A DNA stretch of 8,161 nucleotides from Bacillota bacterium (GCA_023436765.1 JAEZHX010000233.1:1-8161); one strand, 5' to 3'; shown: positions 1-5,618, numbered from the stretch's first letter. The notes: a model not told the origin generated them from the letters alone. Numbers and translations are program-made.

Positions 1-247
1 CATATAAAATCTTTTTAAATTTCTCGATTGCCGGAATAAAGGGAATTGCAATTAAAAAGATTGCAATCAAAACCAGGAAAAATACAGAAAACCGTCCTGA
101 AATAAGGCCAAACCCTGAGGAGTGTGAGGATATATCCAGGCCCCAATCATCTACATTGACACTGACCCAAGGCAAGAAAAAGAAGATTAAGTTCAATACC
201 GCAATGATGAGCCTGGGTTCTTTTTTAAATTTGTTTATGTATTCCAT
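1..247 (-). CDS. Small membrane protein, C-terminus cut by window edge
   Basis: Reading right to left from the ATG at 247, the frame stays open for 82 codons to the left edge, so the gene is partial at its 3' end. The start is set by a GGGAGG ribosome binding site seven bases upstream and by a strong promoter at 292-319. Residues 13-30 and 53-74 are strongly hydrophobic and look like two membrane segments. Between them is a short polar stretch with Trp35 and a Ser/Gly-rich GFGLISG motif, a layout often seen in small Gram-positive membrane proteins that carry a Pro-Trp at the end of the first segment (here Pro26-Trp27). After the second segment comes a basic EKFKK tail. I do not recognise a named family and give no function. 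The gene follows the zinc-ribbon/DUF2007 gene on the same strand but is separated from it by a terminator, so it is probably its own transcription unit. Confidence 0.8.
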   Translation of the reverse strand, partial: MEYINKFKKEPRLIIAVLNLIFFFLPWVSVNVDDWGLDISSHSSGFGLISGRFSVFFLVLIAIFLIAIPFIPAIEKFKKILY

Positions 248-291
248 AATTACCTCCCACATTGATATATTTGTGGTAGACCCACGACAAC

Positions 292-319
292 ATTATACCA
301 TAATATGTCATCAAATCAA
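292..319 (-). promoter_or_regulatory. Sigma-A type promoter for the partial membrane-protein gene
   Basis: On the minus strand there is TTGATT (314-319), a 16-nt spacer, and a perfect TATAAT (292-297) preceded by TGG, which makes an extended -10. Transcription would start near 285, giving a leader of about 38 nt. That leader contains a small GTGG/CCAC inverted repeat and then the GGGAGG ribosome binding site. Confidence 0.7.
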
Positions 320-350
320 ATATAATTATAAACCATAATAATCCATAAAG

Positions 351-395
351 AGAGAATTATTCAGGAGTACAAGAATTCTCTGTTATTACACAGAG
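351..395. repeat. Two overlapping inverted repeats
   Basis: AGAGAATT (351-358) pairs with AATTCTCT (374-381), and CTCTGT (378-383) pairs with ACAGAG (390-395). Both need bases 378-381, so only one hairpin can form at a time. The pair lies between the terminator at 407-451 and the promoter at 292-319 and lacks a U-tract. Its function is unknown. Confidence 0.45.
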
Positions 396-406
396 CATAA
401 ACATAC

Positions 407-451
407 AAAAAAGCAGATAAGATCGAAACTCTTACGTTTTGATTCATCTGC
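407..451 (-). terminator. Intrinsic terminator after the zinc-ribbon/DUF2007 gene
   Basis: On the minus strand the hairpin base GCAGAT/ATCTGC (446-451 with 413-418) carries an imperfect inner stem (ATC/GAT and AAAC/GTTT) and is followed at once by six U residues (407-412). It begins about 12 nt after the stop codon at 464. It is the first convincing terminator in the seven-gene run that starts at the promoter near 4870. Confidence 0.8.
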
Positions 452-463
452 CGATGCATAGAT

Positions 464-991
464 TTATAAGGAGTTGATAATTAAGGCAGCGATTGTCCCG
501 GCCACCATGAACCCCAGAATGATACGAGCGACAATCGTTTGATTCTTATAAAAGGCGGGGTCGGGGGCTTCCTCGTCTGCCTGGTCCGGGGCATAAGCTT
601 CTGAAACCCCATTGTTATCAGCTTCAGAATCAATGGGTAGGTTTTCCTCTGAATCGTTTATGGGTTCAAGGATTTGAAGCAGCTCCAGAGCACTTTCATA
701 GTCCTCTTCATCCACATAGAGATCCTGACCATAGACCGAATACCCCATGAGAATATTCATGTAGCCTCCTACAAATTTATCTTTTTTAAGGCAGGGAATA
801 TCATTATTCTTCAAAAGATTAAGAATGATGTCGGCATCATAATGATTAACGACAGTAGTAAGTTTTACCGGTTTCATCGCTTCCAGCCGGAAGTAACCAT
901 CTTCCGGAAGAACGTCTGTTAAATCAGAACCGCAGTCCGGACATATGGTATCCGTTGTCTTAATTGCTTTATTACAATTTGGGCAATACAT
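464..991 (-). CDS. Zinc-ribbon, DUF2007 and C-terminal membrane-anchor protein
   Basis: 175-residue protein in three parts. Residues 1-22 form a zinc ribbon with two CxxC knuckles (Cys3, Cys6, Cys17, Cys20). Residues about 36-106 match the DUF2007 pattern, a small alpha/beta domain described as a putative signal-transducing domain, with a VVNHYDADII start and a DLYVDEEDYESALELL end. A very acidic linker (about 107-145) leads to a C-terminal hydrophobic segment (153-175), so the protein is probably tail-anchored with its domains in the cytoplasm. The start is supported by AGGTGA six bases before the ATG. It follows the prenyltransferase-like gene by 96 nt and is the last gene before the terminator at 407-451. 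Family matches are from recall of motifs. The cellular role is unknown; a regulatory or scaffold role is only a guess. Confidence 0.82.
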   Translation of the reverse strand: MYCPNCNKAIKTTDTICPDCGSDLTDVLPEDGYFRLEAMKPVKLTTVVNHYDADIILNLLKNNDIPCLKKDKFVGGYMNILMGYSVYGQDLYVDEEDYESALELLQILEPINDSEENLPIDSEADNNGVSEAYAPDQADEEAPDPAFYKNQTIVARIILGFMVAGTIAALIINSL

Positions 992-1087
992 AGAAAATCA
1001 CCTTTCTGCTTTCTGGTCAATCTGTGCCATAATCGATGATCATAACAAATTCTACGTTATTGAAGATATGAACTCTAGCTCTTCTGT

Positions 1088-2053
1088 TCATCCGCTTTTT
1101 ACCAGTAGACGGAGGATTCGAAGGAGTAAATCATACCTGCGGTTTTCTTTATTTCTCCAGCTCTCTGAATAATGCCCGTACACCGGATGGGTCGGAGGTA
1201 ATTTAATCTCCTGACACATTAAGCGATCTGCCTCCTTCATAAGCTGTTCCCGGGCACCCTGCGCCATGAGTTCCGGGAAGAGGGAAAATCCGCTCAGAGC
1301 TTCCAGATTGGAGAGCCATTCATTAAATTTTCTGCTTTCAAGTGAGAAGCTTACTGCAGGAGCAGAATTAGAAATGTAATAGATCCCTTCTTTTCTGTTC
1401 CATAGGTACCGGAGGTATTTTCTCTGGATATCTTCGTCCAAGTAGGGATTATTTTGCAATAACCGGGCGGTATGAACCATATAAGCTTCCAGTAAAATTT
1501 CGTTACTTCTCTTGTTCTCTGCGGACCAGAGCTCTTCAACAAGTACTCCGTTATGAAAAGCCTTCGTCATATTCTCCGAACAGATTCGTCGTTTCTCGTT
1601 GATGAGCGGATGATCCGGTAAGAAAAGACTTAGATTGGAGGCTACTATAGTATTTAAGGCGATGACAAAGCCGGAATGATGCTCTATTTTATCCGTCCAC
1701 TGGTCACTTCCGTCCAGATAGCATTCCATACGGTGGATACAGGAGACTAATACAGGATCCTGAAGATCCAGGCTGAGTTCCCTGATTCGTTGAAGTGCAG
1801 CTTCTGTTGTGGGAAAAATCTGTTTGATCTCAGACTTTGTGTCCCGTGTATGGAAGCGACCCCAGGACCCGTCAGGCCATTGCTCCTTCTTTAACTGTAG
1901 GTACCATTTTGACTCCTTCAATTCCTCGCAGGTATTCTTGTAGGTGTCTGATTTGCAGGGCAGTTTAAGGATCTCCTTAATCAGAATAAATCGGGGAATA
2001 GGATCTATCACCCGGTCAGAGAGATAATCGGTTAATGCCTCCGTGGTTATCAT
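1088..2053 (-). CDS. Prenyltransferase / terpene-cyclase alpha-toroid-like protein
   Basis: 321-residue soluble protein, mostly helical by composition, with no signal peptide or membrane segment. The clearest motif is QWPDGSW (residues 58-64), the QW-type repeat of squalene cyclases and protein prenyltransferase beta subunits, followed by a helix-rich stretch fitting an alpha/alpha toroid. Only one clear QW motif is visible, and the DxDD catalytic acid motif of squalene cyclases is absent. A true triterpene cyclase is also about twice this length, so that is unlikely. The name should be read as a fold prediction, not an activity. The start ATG has AGGAGG six bases upstream. The gene lies 36 nt after the histidine phosphatase gene and is almost certainly co-transcribed with it. 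Substrate and reaction are unknown. Confidence 0.72.
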   Translation of the reverse strand: MITTEALTDYLSDRVIDPIPRFILIKEILKLPCKSDTYKNTCEELKESKWYLQLKKEQWPDGSWGRFHTRDTKSEIKQIFPTTEAALQRIRELSLDLQDPVLVSCIHRMECYLDGSDQWTDKIEHHSGFVIALNTIVASNLSLFLPDHPLINEKRRICSENMTKAFHNGVLVEELWSAENKRSNEILLEAYMVHTARLLQNNPYLDEDIQRKYLRYLWNRKEGIYYISNSAPAVSFSLESRKFNEWLSNLEALSGFSLFPELMAQGAREQLMKEADRLMCQEIKLPPTHPVYGHYSESWRNKENRRYDLLLRILRLLVKSG

Positions 2054-2089
2054 TGAGAACCTCCTGATACTGATCTTGGTTAATTCATA

Positions 2090-2659
2090 TTACTTCTCTA
2101 TCAATAATTCTTCTGTCATGCCTATGCAGGTATCCCCGTCAAAATCCAGTCTGATAATATAGGGCCGATAGTATAAGAGCCTGAAAAAATCCTCCACATT
2201 AAATAAAGGGTTATAGTAATTCAAGATTGAGCTTAATGCGGTACCATGGGTGGCGATAACGATGTTCTCGTCGGGATGACTTGCTAAAACCTTTCTCAAT
2301 GCGCGCATATTCCTTTCCTGGACTTCTGCCAGACACTCTGCGCCCTCAGATTTGAAATATACATCAGCCCACATTTTCCTGATATACTGGTCACTGTCAC
2401 CCAGATAACCGACCCCAATTGCTCTCTCTCTGAAATCCTCATCCGGATGGATTTCCATATGTAGAGTATCTGCCAAATCCTTAATCGTATCCATGCTTCT
2501 CTTATAGGGACTGGACATAAGGAAGTGAATATTCCTATTCCGCAGATGCTCGGTAACCTCCTTCGTGTCCCGCATCCCCTCATCGGTAAGCGGCCTGGTA
2601 CGGTCATCGGTTACGGATTTGTCCGGCTGCGCGTGCCGTACAAAATAGATACTGGTCAT
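2090..2659 (-). CDS. Histidine phosphatase family protein
   Basis: 189-residue cytoplasmic enzyme of the phosphoglycerate-mutase-like (histidine phosphatase) superfamily. The catalytic set is visible: VRHAQ with Arg8-His9 (the nucleophile), Arg54 in the SSPYKRSMDT motif, the probable acid Glu79 in the FRERAIG segment, and the second histidine His139 in IATHGTA. The usual RHGE is here RHAQ, a common variation in small phosphatases of this branch. Length is normal for the family. The substrate cannot be told from sequence: small phosphorylated metabolites are typical, and sugar phosphate or nucleotide dephosphorylation are options. The start ATG is preceded by AAGGAG at seven bases. It lies between the DUF1801 gene (106 nt upstream) and the prenyltransferase-like gene (36 nt downstream). 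Confidence 0.9.
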   Translation of the reverse strand: MTSIYFVRHAQPDKSVTDDRTRPLTDEGMRDTKEVTEHLRNRNIHFLMSSPYKRSMDTIKDLADTLHMEIHPDEDFRERAIGVGYLGDSDQYIRKMWADVYFKSEGAECLAEVQERNMRALRKVLASHPDENIVIATHGTALSSILNYYNPLFNVEDFFRLLYYRPYIIRLDFDGDTCIGMTEELLIEK

Positions 2660-2674
2660 TACAGCGCTCCTTTC

Positions 2675-2728
2675 GAGATTAAAAATTCTTTTTCAGCTTC
2701 CACTCTTCACAGGTGATTTCTTAATCTC
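2675..2728. repeat. Inverted repeat in the gap before the histidine phosphatase gene
   Basis: GAGATTAA (2675-2682) and TTAATCTC (2721-2728) are perfect 8-bp complements separated by 38 nt. A smaller AGCAT/ATGCT repeat (2731-2748 region) lies beside it. Neither has a U-tract in the minus direction, so I do not call a terminator. The stem sits just upstream of, but does not cover, the ribosome binding site of the histidine phosphatase gene. Confidence 0.35.
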
Positions 2729-2765
2729 CAGCATCCTACTTAATGCTAAGTGAAAATTGCGATCA

Positions 2766-3128
2766 TCAACCGGAGTAAGATTTCTGTTCACCGAGGTTAA
2801 ATCTGATTATATCTGTGATAAGTGCTGTATCAAATGGCCGATCATACGGAATCTGGAAGGCACCCTTTGAAACCTTATACCCCTTAAGACGATCAGAAAA
2901 CGTCTCGATGGCTTCAGGCCCGGGATAGATTCCGATATGGTTCTTATGAGCGGCAAAATGAATCACATTAAAATTCACATAAAAGGTTGGCATTTGCCAG
3001 CTGATCTTCTCCTTTAATTTCGGCTCAGCAGTTAGAATCAACTGTCTTAATTCCGTTAGTTTAGGTTGGTTCTCCGGTACACATGCTGCAATGTATTCAT
3101 CAATTGTTTTTAATTTGTTCTCAGCCAT
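2766..3128 (-). CDS. DUF1801 family protein (YdhG/Fra-like)
   Basis: 120-residue protein matching the DUF1801 pattern along its whole length: an N-terminal TIDEYIAACVPE helix, the EKISWQMPTF core (residues 40-49), HFAAHKNHIGIYP (57-69), and the C-terminal YKVSKGAFQIPYDRPF segment. Characterised relatives include Bacillus subtilis YdhG, also called Fra, reported as a frataxin-like iron chaperone. Whether this protein handles iron is an inference from family only. No signal peptide or membrane segment is seen, so it is cytoplasmic. The ATG has AAAGGA about nine bases upstream. The gene begins 53 nt after the deaminase-like gene on the same strand, with no terminator between them. Confidence 0.85.
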   Translation of the reverse strand: MAENKLKTIDEYIAACVPENQPKLTELRQLILTAEPKLKEKISWQMPTFYVNFNVIHFAAHKNHIGIYPGPEAIETFSDRLKGYKVSKGAFQIPYDRPFDTALITDIIRFNLGEQKSYSG

Positions 3129-3181
3129 ACTAGTATTTCCTTTCTTATGAAAATCAGATAATTAGCAGAAAGAGTTTTATG

Positions 3182-3574
3182 TCAGTTCCATCCATGGGGC
3201 AGAAGTTCCCTGATGGTTGCAGTCTTGCCCTCGTCCAGGAGTACCTCACATTGATCATTCTCATCATTGATCTGGCTTATAAATTCCCTGCACCTGCCGC
3301 AGGGCGGGATCACCTTCCCGGCGGAGCCCAGTACTGCTACGCATTTGATAATACGGGTCTCACCTGCAGTCACCATGGCAGCGATGGCAGCATGCTCAGC
3401 GCAGAAGCCCATGGAACAAGGGGTGTCGATACATACTCCGGTATATACATTACCCTTATCGGTGAGGATGGCAGCTGCGACTGACCCAGCCCAGGAATTG
3501 CGGGATATCTGCCGGTCGTTTACAGTGGCAGCTGCGATCCTATATAATTCCTCAAAGCTTTTACCATTACCCAT
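3182..3574 (-). CDS. Cytidine-deaminase-like zinc enzyme, atypical substrate motif
   Basis: 130-residue protein of the cytidine deaminase superfamily. The zinc/catalytic motifs are intact: CAEH with Cys58 and Glu60, and PCGRC with Cys92 and Cys95. Length equals that of bacterial tetrameric cytidine deaminases. However, the ribose-binding N-x-E found in standard enzymes is replaced by Cys48-Ile-Asp50 in GVCIDTP, and the N-terminal PYS-F-VGA segment is changed to [11 protein letters not shown]. It may therefore act on a different base, nucleoside or other amine, so I do not assign cdd. The frame is open to a TTG at 3616, but the ATG at 3574 is chosen: it has AGAGGAG eight bases upstream and gives family length. 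It begins 19 nt after the pyrophosphatase-like gene, suggesting translational coupling. Confidence 0.85.
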   Translation of the reverse strand: MGNGKSFEELYRIAAATVNDRQISRNSWAGSVAAAILTDKGNVYTGVCIDTPCSMGFCAEHAAIAAMVTAGETRIIKCVAVLGSAGKVIPPCGRCREFISQINDENDQCEVLLDEGKTATIRELLPHGWN

Positions 3575-3582
3575 ACGAATGT

Positions 3583-3589
3583 CTCCTCT
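3583..3589 (-). promoter_or_regulatory. Ribosome binding site fixing the deaminase-like start
   Basis: AGAGGAG on the minus strand, eight bases before the ATG at 3574. It favours this ATG over the in-frame TTG at 3616, which would overlap the preceding gene and has no comparable site. It lies just past the stop codon of the upstream gene. Confidence 0.8.
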
Positions 3590-3593
3590 CTGG

Positions 3594-3977
3594 CTATTGG
3601 TATAACCGGATATCAAAATATTTTTCCTGAAATTCCACTTGCTTCAGGATCTCCTCCGGAGTAAAATGCTTCCCCTCCGGTGCCACAATCCATTTGTCTT
3701 CAATATCATTCAGCCTGTGGATTACGGCAATTACTTCTCCTTCAAAGGCGGTTACCGGTTGATTCACTCCCAACAGATAGACATCCTGTTCTTCTCCATC
3801 AGCAGCCATCACACCGTCCACATAACCATAGTTCACCGGGTACTGCATACCGGAAAGCTTGTCTGGATGGAAGCTTCCAAGTGGGCGGTCGATCGTACCT
3901 TTGACTACAGATCCAATGATTTGCGAGTAATCCTTAACACGGTTATTCTTAACTTCACAGTTCCTTTCTGCGGCCAT
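3594..3977 (-). CDS. Short family I inorganic-pyrophosphatase-like protein
   Basis: 127-residue protein resembling soluble family I inorganic pyrophosphatases, which hydrolyse pyrophosphate to two phosphates in the cytoplasm. Visible hallmarks are [12 protein letters not shown] (27-38), YPVNYGYV (46-53) and the metal-site region [10 protein letters not shown] (60-69). That region corresponds to the DxDPxD signature, but its middle Asp is replaced by Glu62 and the Pro by Glu63; Asp60 and Asp65 remain. The protein is about 50 residues shorter than typical bacterial enzymes, mainly at the N-terminus. Activity on pyrophosphate is therefore likely but not certain; it could act on another phosphoanhydride. 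The ATG at 3977 is chosen over upstream codons because AAGGAGG sits five bases before it. It begins 25 nt after the methyltransferase gene. Confidence 0.8.
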   Translation of the reverse strand: MAAERNCEVKNNRVKDYSQIIGSVVKGTIDRPLGSFHPDKLSGMQYPVNYGYVDGVMAADGEEQDVYLLGVNQPVTAFEGEVIAVIHRLNDIEDKWIVAPEGKHFTPEEILKQVEFQEKYFDIRLYQ

Positions 3978-3982
3978 GAAAA

Positions 3983-3989
3983 CCTCCTT
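3983..3989 (-). promoter_or_regulatory. Ribosome binding site fixing the pyrophosphatase-like start
   Basis: AAGGAGG on the minus strand, five bases upstream of the ATG at 3977, in the 25-nt gap after the methyltransferase stop. The alternative start at 4016 would overlap the methyltransferase gene and lacks such a site. Confidence 0.8.
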
Positions 3990-4002
3990 ATACTTAACAG
4001 CA

Positions 4003-4755
4003 TTAGCATCGGGCAATCAGGATAAAACGGTGCTCTCTGGTTTCGATATAGCCCGTTTCCTTCCAGTCCTCGTATAGCCGGCATAGATGATCGAAACAGC
4101 GTTCCACGGAGAAGCCGGGGAACTCCCATTCAAGGATCTTAGCTAAATAAATGACGGCACCGACATCGTGAAACCTGGATACCGGATGATATTCATCGGA
4201 ATAGAGGATATCAAATCCGATACTCTTAAGATCATTCCGGAACAAATCCAGCTGAACCTCCGGATAGGGAGGTAGATAGTTATCAATCAGCCGCTTGGAT
4301 AAGCTTGCGTTATTTTGGCCGCCGACCTGTTGGGTAATAAAGATACCGCCCGGTTTCAATACTCTTCTGACTTCCTCAGGATGATAAGATTCATGCCTTG
4401 ACAGAACGAGGTCAAAGCTCTGATTCTCATAGGGAATCAGGTTATCTTCATAATTCTGGCGGACTTCAATGCCAAGTGGCGATAATATCTTCCGGCATAG
4501 CTCCACATTGGGAGGATAGGACTCTGTTACACAGGTTTGGTCATGGGGGTGTTGCAGAGATAATAGAATTTCTCCGCCCCCTGTTCCCAGATCGAGCAGC
4601 TTATCTGACTTCTTAAGATACTGATGGATGAGAGCTCTGTAATCCCAGGGAAGGGGTTCGGTTTCCCACCGGCCAGTTAGGTATGAGAAATCCCAGCCTT
4701 TAAATTCTATGTTTTCTGTTTCCAGCCACTCTTTCTTCAGGGTATCATAATTCAT
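4003..4755 (-). CDS. Class I SAM-dependent methyltransferase
   Basis: 250-residue cytoplasmic protein with the Rossmann-like methyltransferase core. Motif I is LLDLGTGGGE (residues 53-62), an acidic residue that would bind the SAM ribose is Glu78 at the end of the next strand, and the post-core signature RRVLKPGGIFITQQ starts at residue 130. A tryptophan-rich N-terminal extension (residues 10-40) precedes the core, and about 80 residues after it probably form substrate contacts. The substrate is not predictable; a small molecule or RNA base are both possible. The ATG has AAAGGA eight bases upstream. It is the first gene behind the promoter at 4863-4891 and is followed closely by the pyrophosphatase- and deaminase-like genes. 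Confidence 0.88.
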   Translation of the reverse strand: MNYDTLKKEWLETENIEFKGWDFSYLTGRWETEPLPWDYRALIHQYLKKSDKLLDLGTGGGEILLSLQHPHDQTCVTESYPPNVELCRKILSPLGIEVRQNYEDNLIPYENQSFDLVLSRHESYHPEEVRRVLKPGGIFITQQVGGQNNASLSKRLIDNYLPPYPEVQLDLFRNDLKSIGFDILYSDEYHPVSRFHDVGAVIYLAKILEWEFPGFSVERCFDHLCRLYEDWKETGYIETREHRFILIARC

Positions 4756-4862
4756 AGTGAAATTCCTTTCTGCTGCCTATATTTTCCCAATCTATCCTAC
4801 TGTAATGGGATCGTGGGCATTTACCTAAATTGAATACTGAAATTTTTTGGCTATCTTAACCA

Positions 4863-4891
4863 ATTATACCACCTGTAACAATAACTGTAAA
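4863..4891 (-). promoter_or_regulatory. Strong sigma-A promoter for the seven-gene minus-strand run
   Basis: On the minus strand TTTACA (4886-4891), a 17-nt spacer and a perfect TATAAT (4863-4868) with TGG before it (extended -10). Transcription would start near 4856, leaving a leader of about 100 nt before the methyltransferase ATG. TTACAG occurs twice at a 12-nt step (4885-4890 and 4873-4878), covering the -35 and spacer, and could be a regulator site. The leader has only a weak TCCCA/TGGGA inverted repeat. Confidence 0.75.
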
Positions 4892-4964
4892 TGAAGGGCT
4901 GACAGACAAGTTTTATCTTTGGTTTTTATTTGTTATTGCCAGCTTTGCAGGATTTATTAATCAT

Positions 4965-4993
4965 AAATAAAACCCTGCCTGTAGAAGGCAGGG
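4965..4993 (-). terminator. Intrinsic terminator of queT
   Basis: Perfect 8-bp GC-rich stem CCCTGCCT/AGGCAGGG (4986-4993 with 4973-4980), five-base loop, then UUUUAUUU. It starts about 15 nt after the queT stop. A second small hairpin ACGAT/ATCGT (4996-5008) overlaps the stop codon. It separates queT from the methyltransferase promoter downstream. Confidence 0.92.
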
Positions 4994-5007
4994 ATACGAT
5001 AGCATCG

Positions 5008-5490
5008 TTAATTCTTAAAAATGACATGTTTTACTTTATCCAGAGAGAACAGCAGCACCAGACCGATTACGCCGGCAGCCAGTAACTGTCCTGCACCGAC
5101 GGAAACCATCATAGCAGGGATGGAGTCTGCTTCAAAGTAAGCATATCTTAAGATAAAGGGTACTACCAGGGCATTCACCACGATCGGAGGTACCGGCACC
5201 AGCAGCTTAAAGCGTCTCAGCTGATAGGATAGTACCGCCGCAATTAAGGTCGCCAGGGAACCGAAGATAATGTCCAGTACATCAGCACTGTTTAAAAGGT
5301 TACTTAAGAAGCAGCCGATGGCAAGTCCGGGAATGGCAGCAGGGGTAAAGTATGGAAGAACCGTCAGGGCTTCCGCAACTCTGAACTGCACCGGACCAAA
5401 GCTAGAAAAATTGAATACCATTACAAGAACGGTATAGATGGCTGCAATTGCAGCAGCCTGCGTGATAAATAGAGTCTTTTTGTTGCTCAT
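5008..5490 (-). CDS. queT: QueT family queuosine-precursor transporter
   Basis: 160-residue integral membrane protein of the QueT family, proposed to be the substrate-binding (S) component of an energy-coupling-factor transporter that imports a queuosine precursor such as preQ1 or preQ0. Five to six hydrophobic segments are visible (about 8-28, 44-66, 70-90, 98-117, 126-149). The family-typical VQFRVAEALTVLP stretch (34-46) and basic termini (NKK near the start, DKVKH near the end) are also present. Length is normal for the family. No ECF ATPase or EcfT gene is in the window, so it would share an energising module encoded elsewhere. It is a single-gene unit with its own promoter, preQ1 riboswitch and terminator, and this genetic context independently supports the assignment. 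Confidence 0.92.
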   Translation of the reverse strand: MSNKKTLFITQAAAIAAIYTVLVMVFNFSSFGPVQFRVAEALTVLPYFTPAAIPGLAIGCFLSNLLNSADVLDIIFGSLATLIAAVLSYQLRRFKLLVPVPPIVVNALVVPFILRYAYFEADSIPAMMVSVGAGQLLAAGVIGLVLLFSLDKVKHVIFKN

Positions 5491-5498
5491 TTTGTATT

Positions 5499-5541
5499 CT
5501 CCTTTAGTTTTGTTTTACGTGTGGAAGGTCTCGAACACACG
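5499..5541 (-). promoter_or_regulatory. PreQ1-I riboswitch controlling queT translation
   Basis: On the minus strand stem P1 is CGTGTG (5536-5541) with CACACG (5518-5523), enclosing a 12-nt C-containing loop. An A-rich tail, TAAAACAAAACTAA, then runs into the ribosome binding site AAAGGAG (5499-5505). Loop bases CCTT (5525-5528) are complementary to AAGG (5501-5504) inside that site, giving the second stem of the H-type pseudoknot known for preQ1-I riboswitches. Ligand binding should close the pseudoknot and hide the site, lowering QueT synthesis. The family features and the ligand are known; the call here is from pattern and pairing by eye. Confidence 0.92.
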
Positions 5542-5554
5542 ATAGCAAATTGAT

Positions 5555-5581
5555 GCAAGCCCTTTATTTATAAGGCTTTGC
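5555..5581 (-). other. 5' leader hairpin upstream of the preQ1 aptamer
   Basis: On the minus strand GCAAaGCC (5574-5581) pairs with GGCTTGC (5555-5561), seven pairs with one bulged A around an A/U-rich loop. It starts about three bases after the predicted transcription start (near 5584). It has no U-tract and lies before the riboswitch, so it is not a terminator. It could protect the 5' end of the transcript. Confidence 0.5.
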
Positions 5582-5590
5582 GACCATATT

Positions 5591-5618
5591 AGTATATCAT
5601 GAAAATAGTGGTTGTCAA
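5591..5618 (-). promoter_or_regulatory. queT: Promoter of queT
   Basis: Minus strand: consensus TTGACA (5613-5618), 16-nt spacer, TATACT (5591-5596) preceded by TGA, an extended -10. The predicted start near 5584 gives a leader of about 94 nt that holds the 5' hairpin and the preQ1-I riboswitch. Confidence 0.85.

Noticed and set aside
156..338. Plus-strand open frame of 60 codons
   Set aside because: It lies opposite the partial membrane-protein gene and its promoter, has no ribosome binding site, and its translation is unlike a protein.
992..1087. Separate promoter for the zinc-ribbon/DUF2007 gene
   Set aside because: TATGAT is present but no -35-like hexamer lies at 16-18 nt; the best matches sit at 14 or 22 nt.
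1068..1091. ATGAAC/GTTCAT inverted repeat at the stop codon of the prenyltransferase-like gene, considered as a terminator
   Set aside because: The stem has six AT-rich pairs around a 12-nt loop and no U-tract follows on the minus strand.
674..1172. Two plus-strand open frames opposite the zinc-ribbon gene and the end of the prenyltransferase-like gene
   Set aside because: They are antisense shadows of well-supported minus-strand genes and lack start signals.
2296..2607. Minus-strand open frame of 103 codons inside the histidine phosphatase gene
   Set aside because: It is in another frame of a gene with an intact catalytic set, is rich in Arg/Ile as expected of a shifted frame, and has no start site.
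3575..3616. TTG start at 3616 for the deaminase-like gene
   Set aside because: It would overlap the upstream gene and skip the AGAGGAG site that fits the ATG at 3574.
3179..4025. Several plus-strand open frames of 74-128 codons opposite the deaminase- and pyrophosphatase-like genes
   Set aside because: All are antisense to genes with recognisable catalytic motifs; the sequences are low in plausible structure and have no ribosome binding sites.
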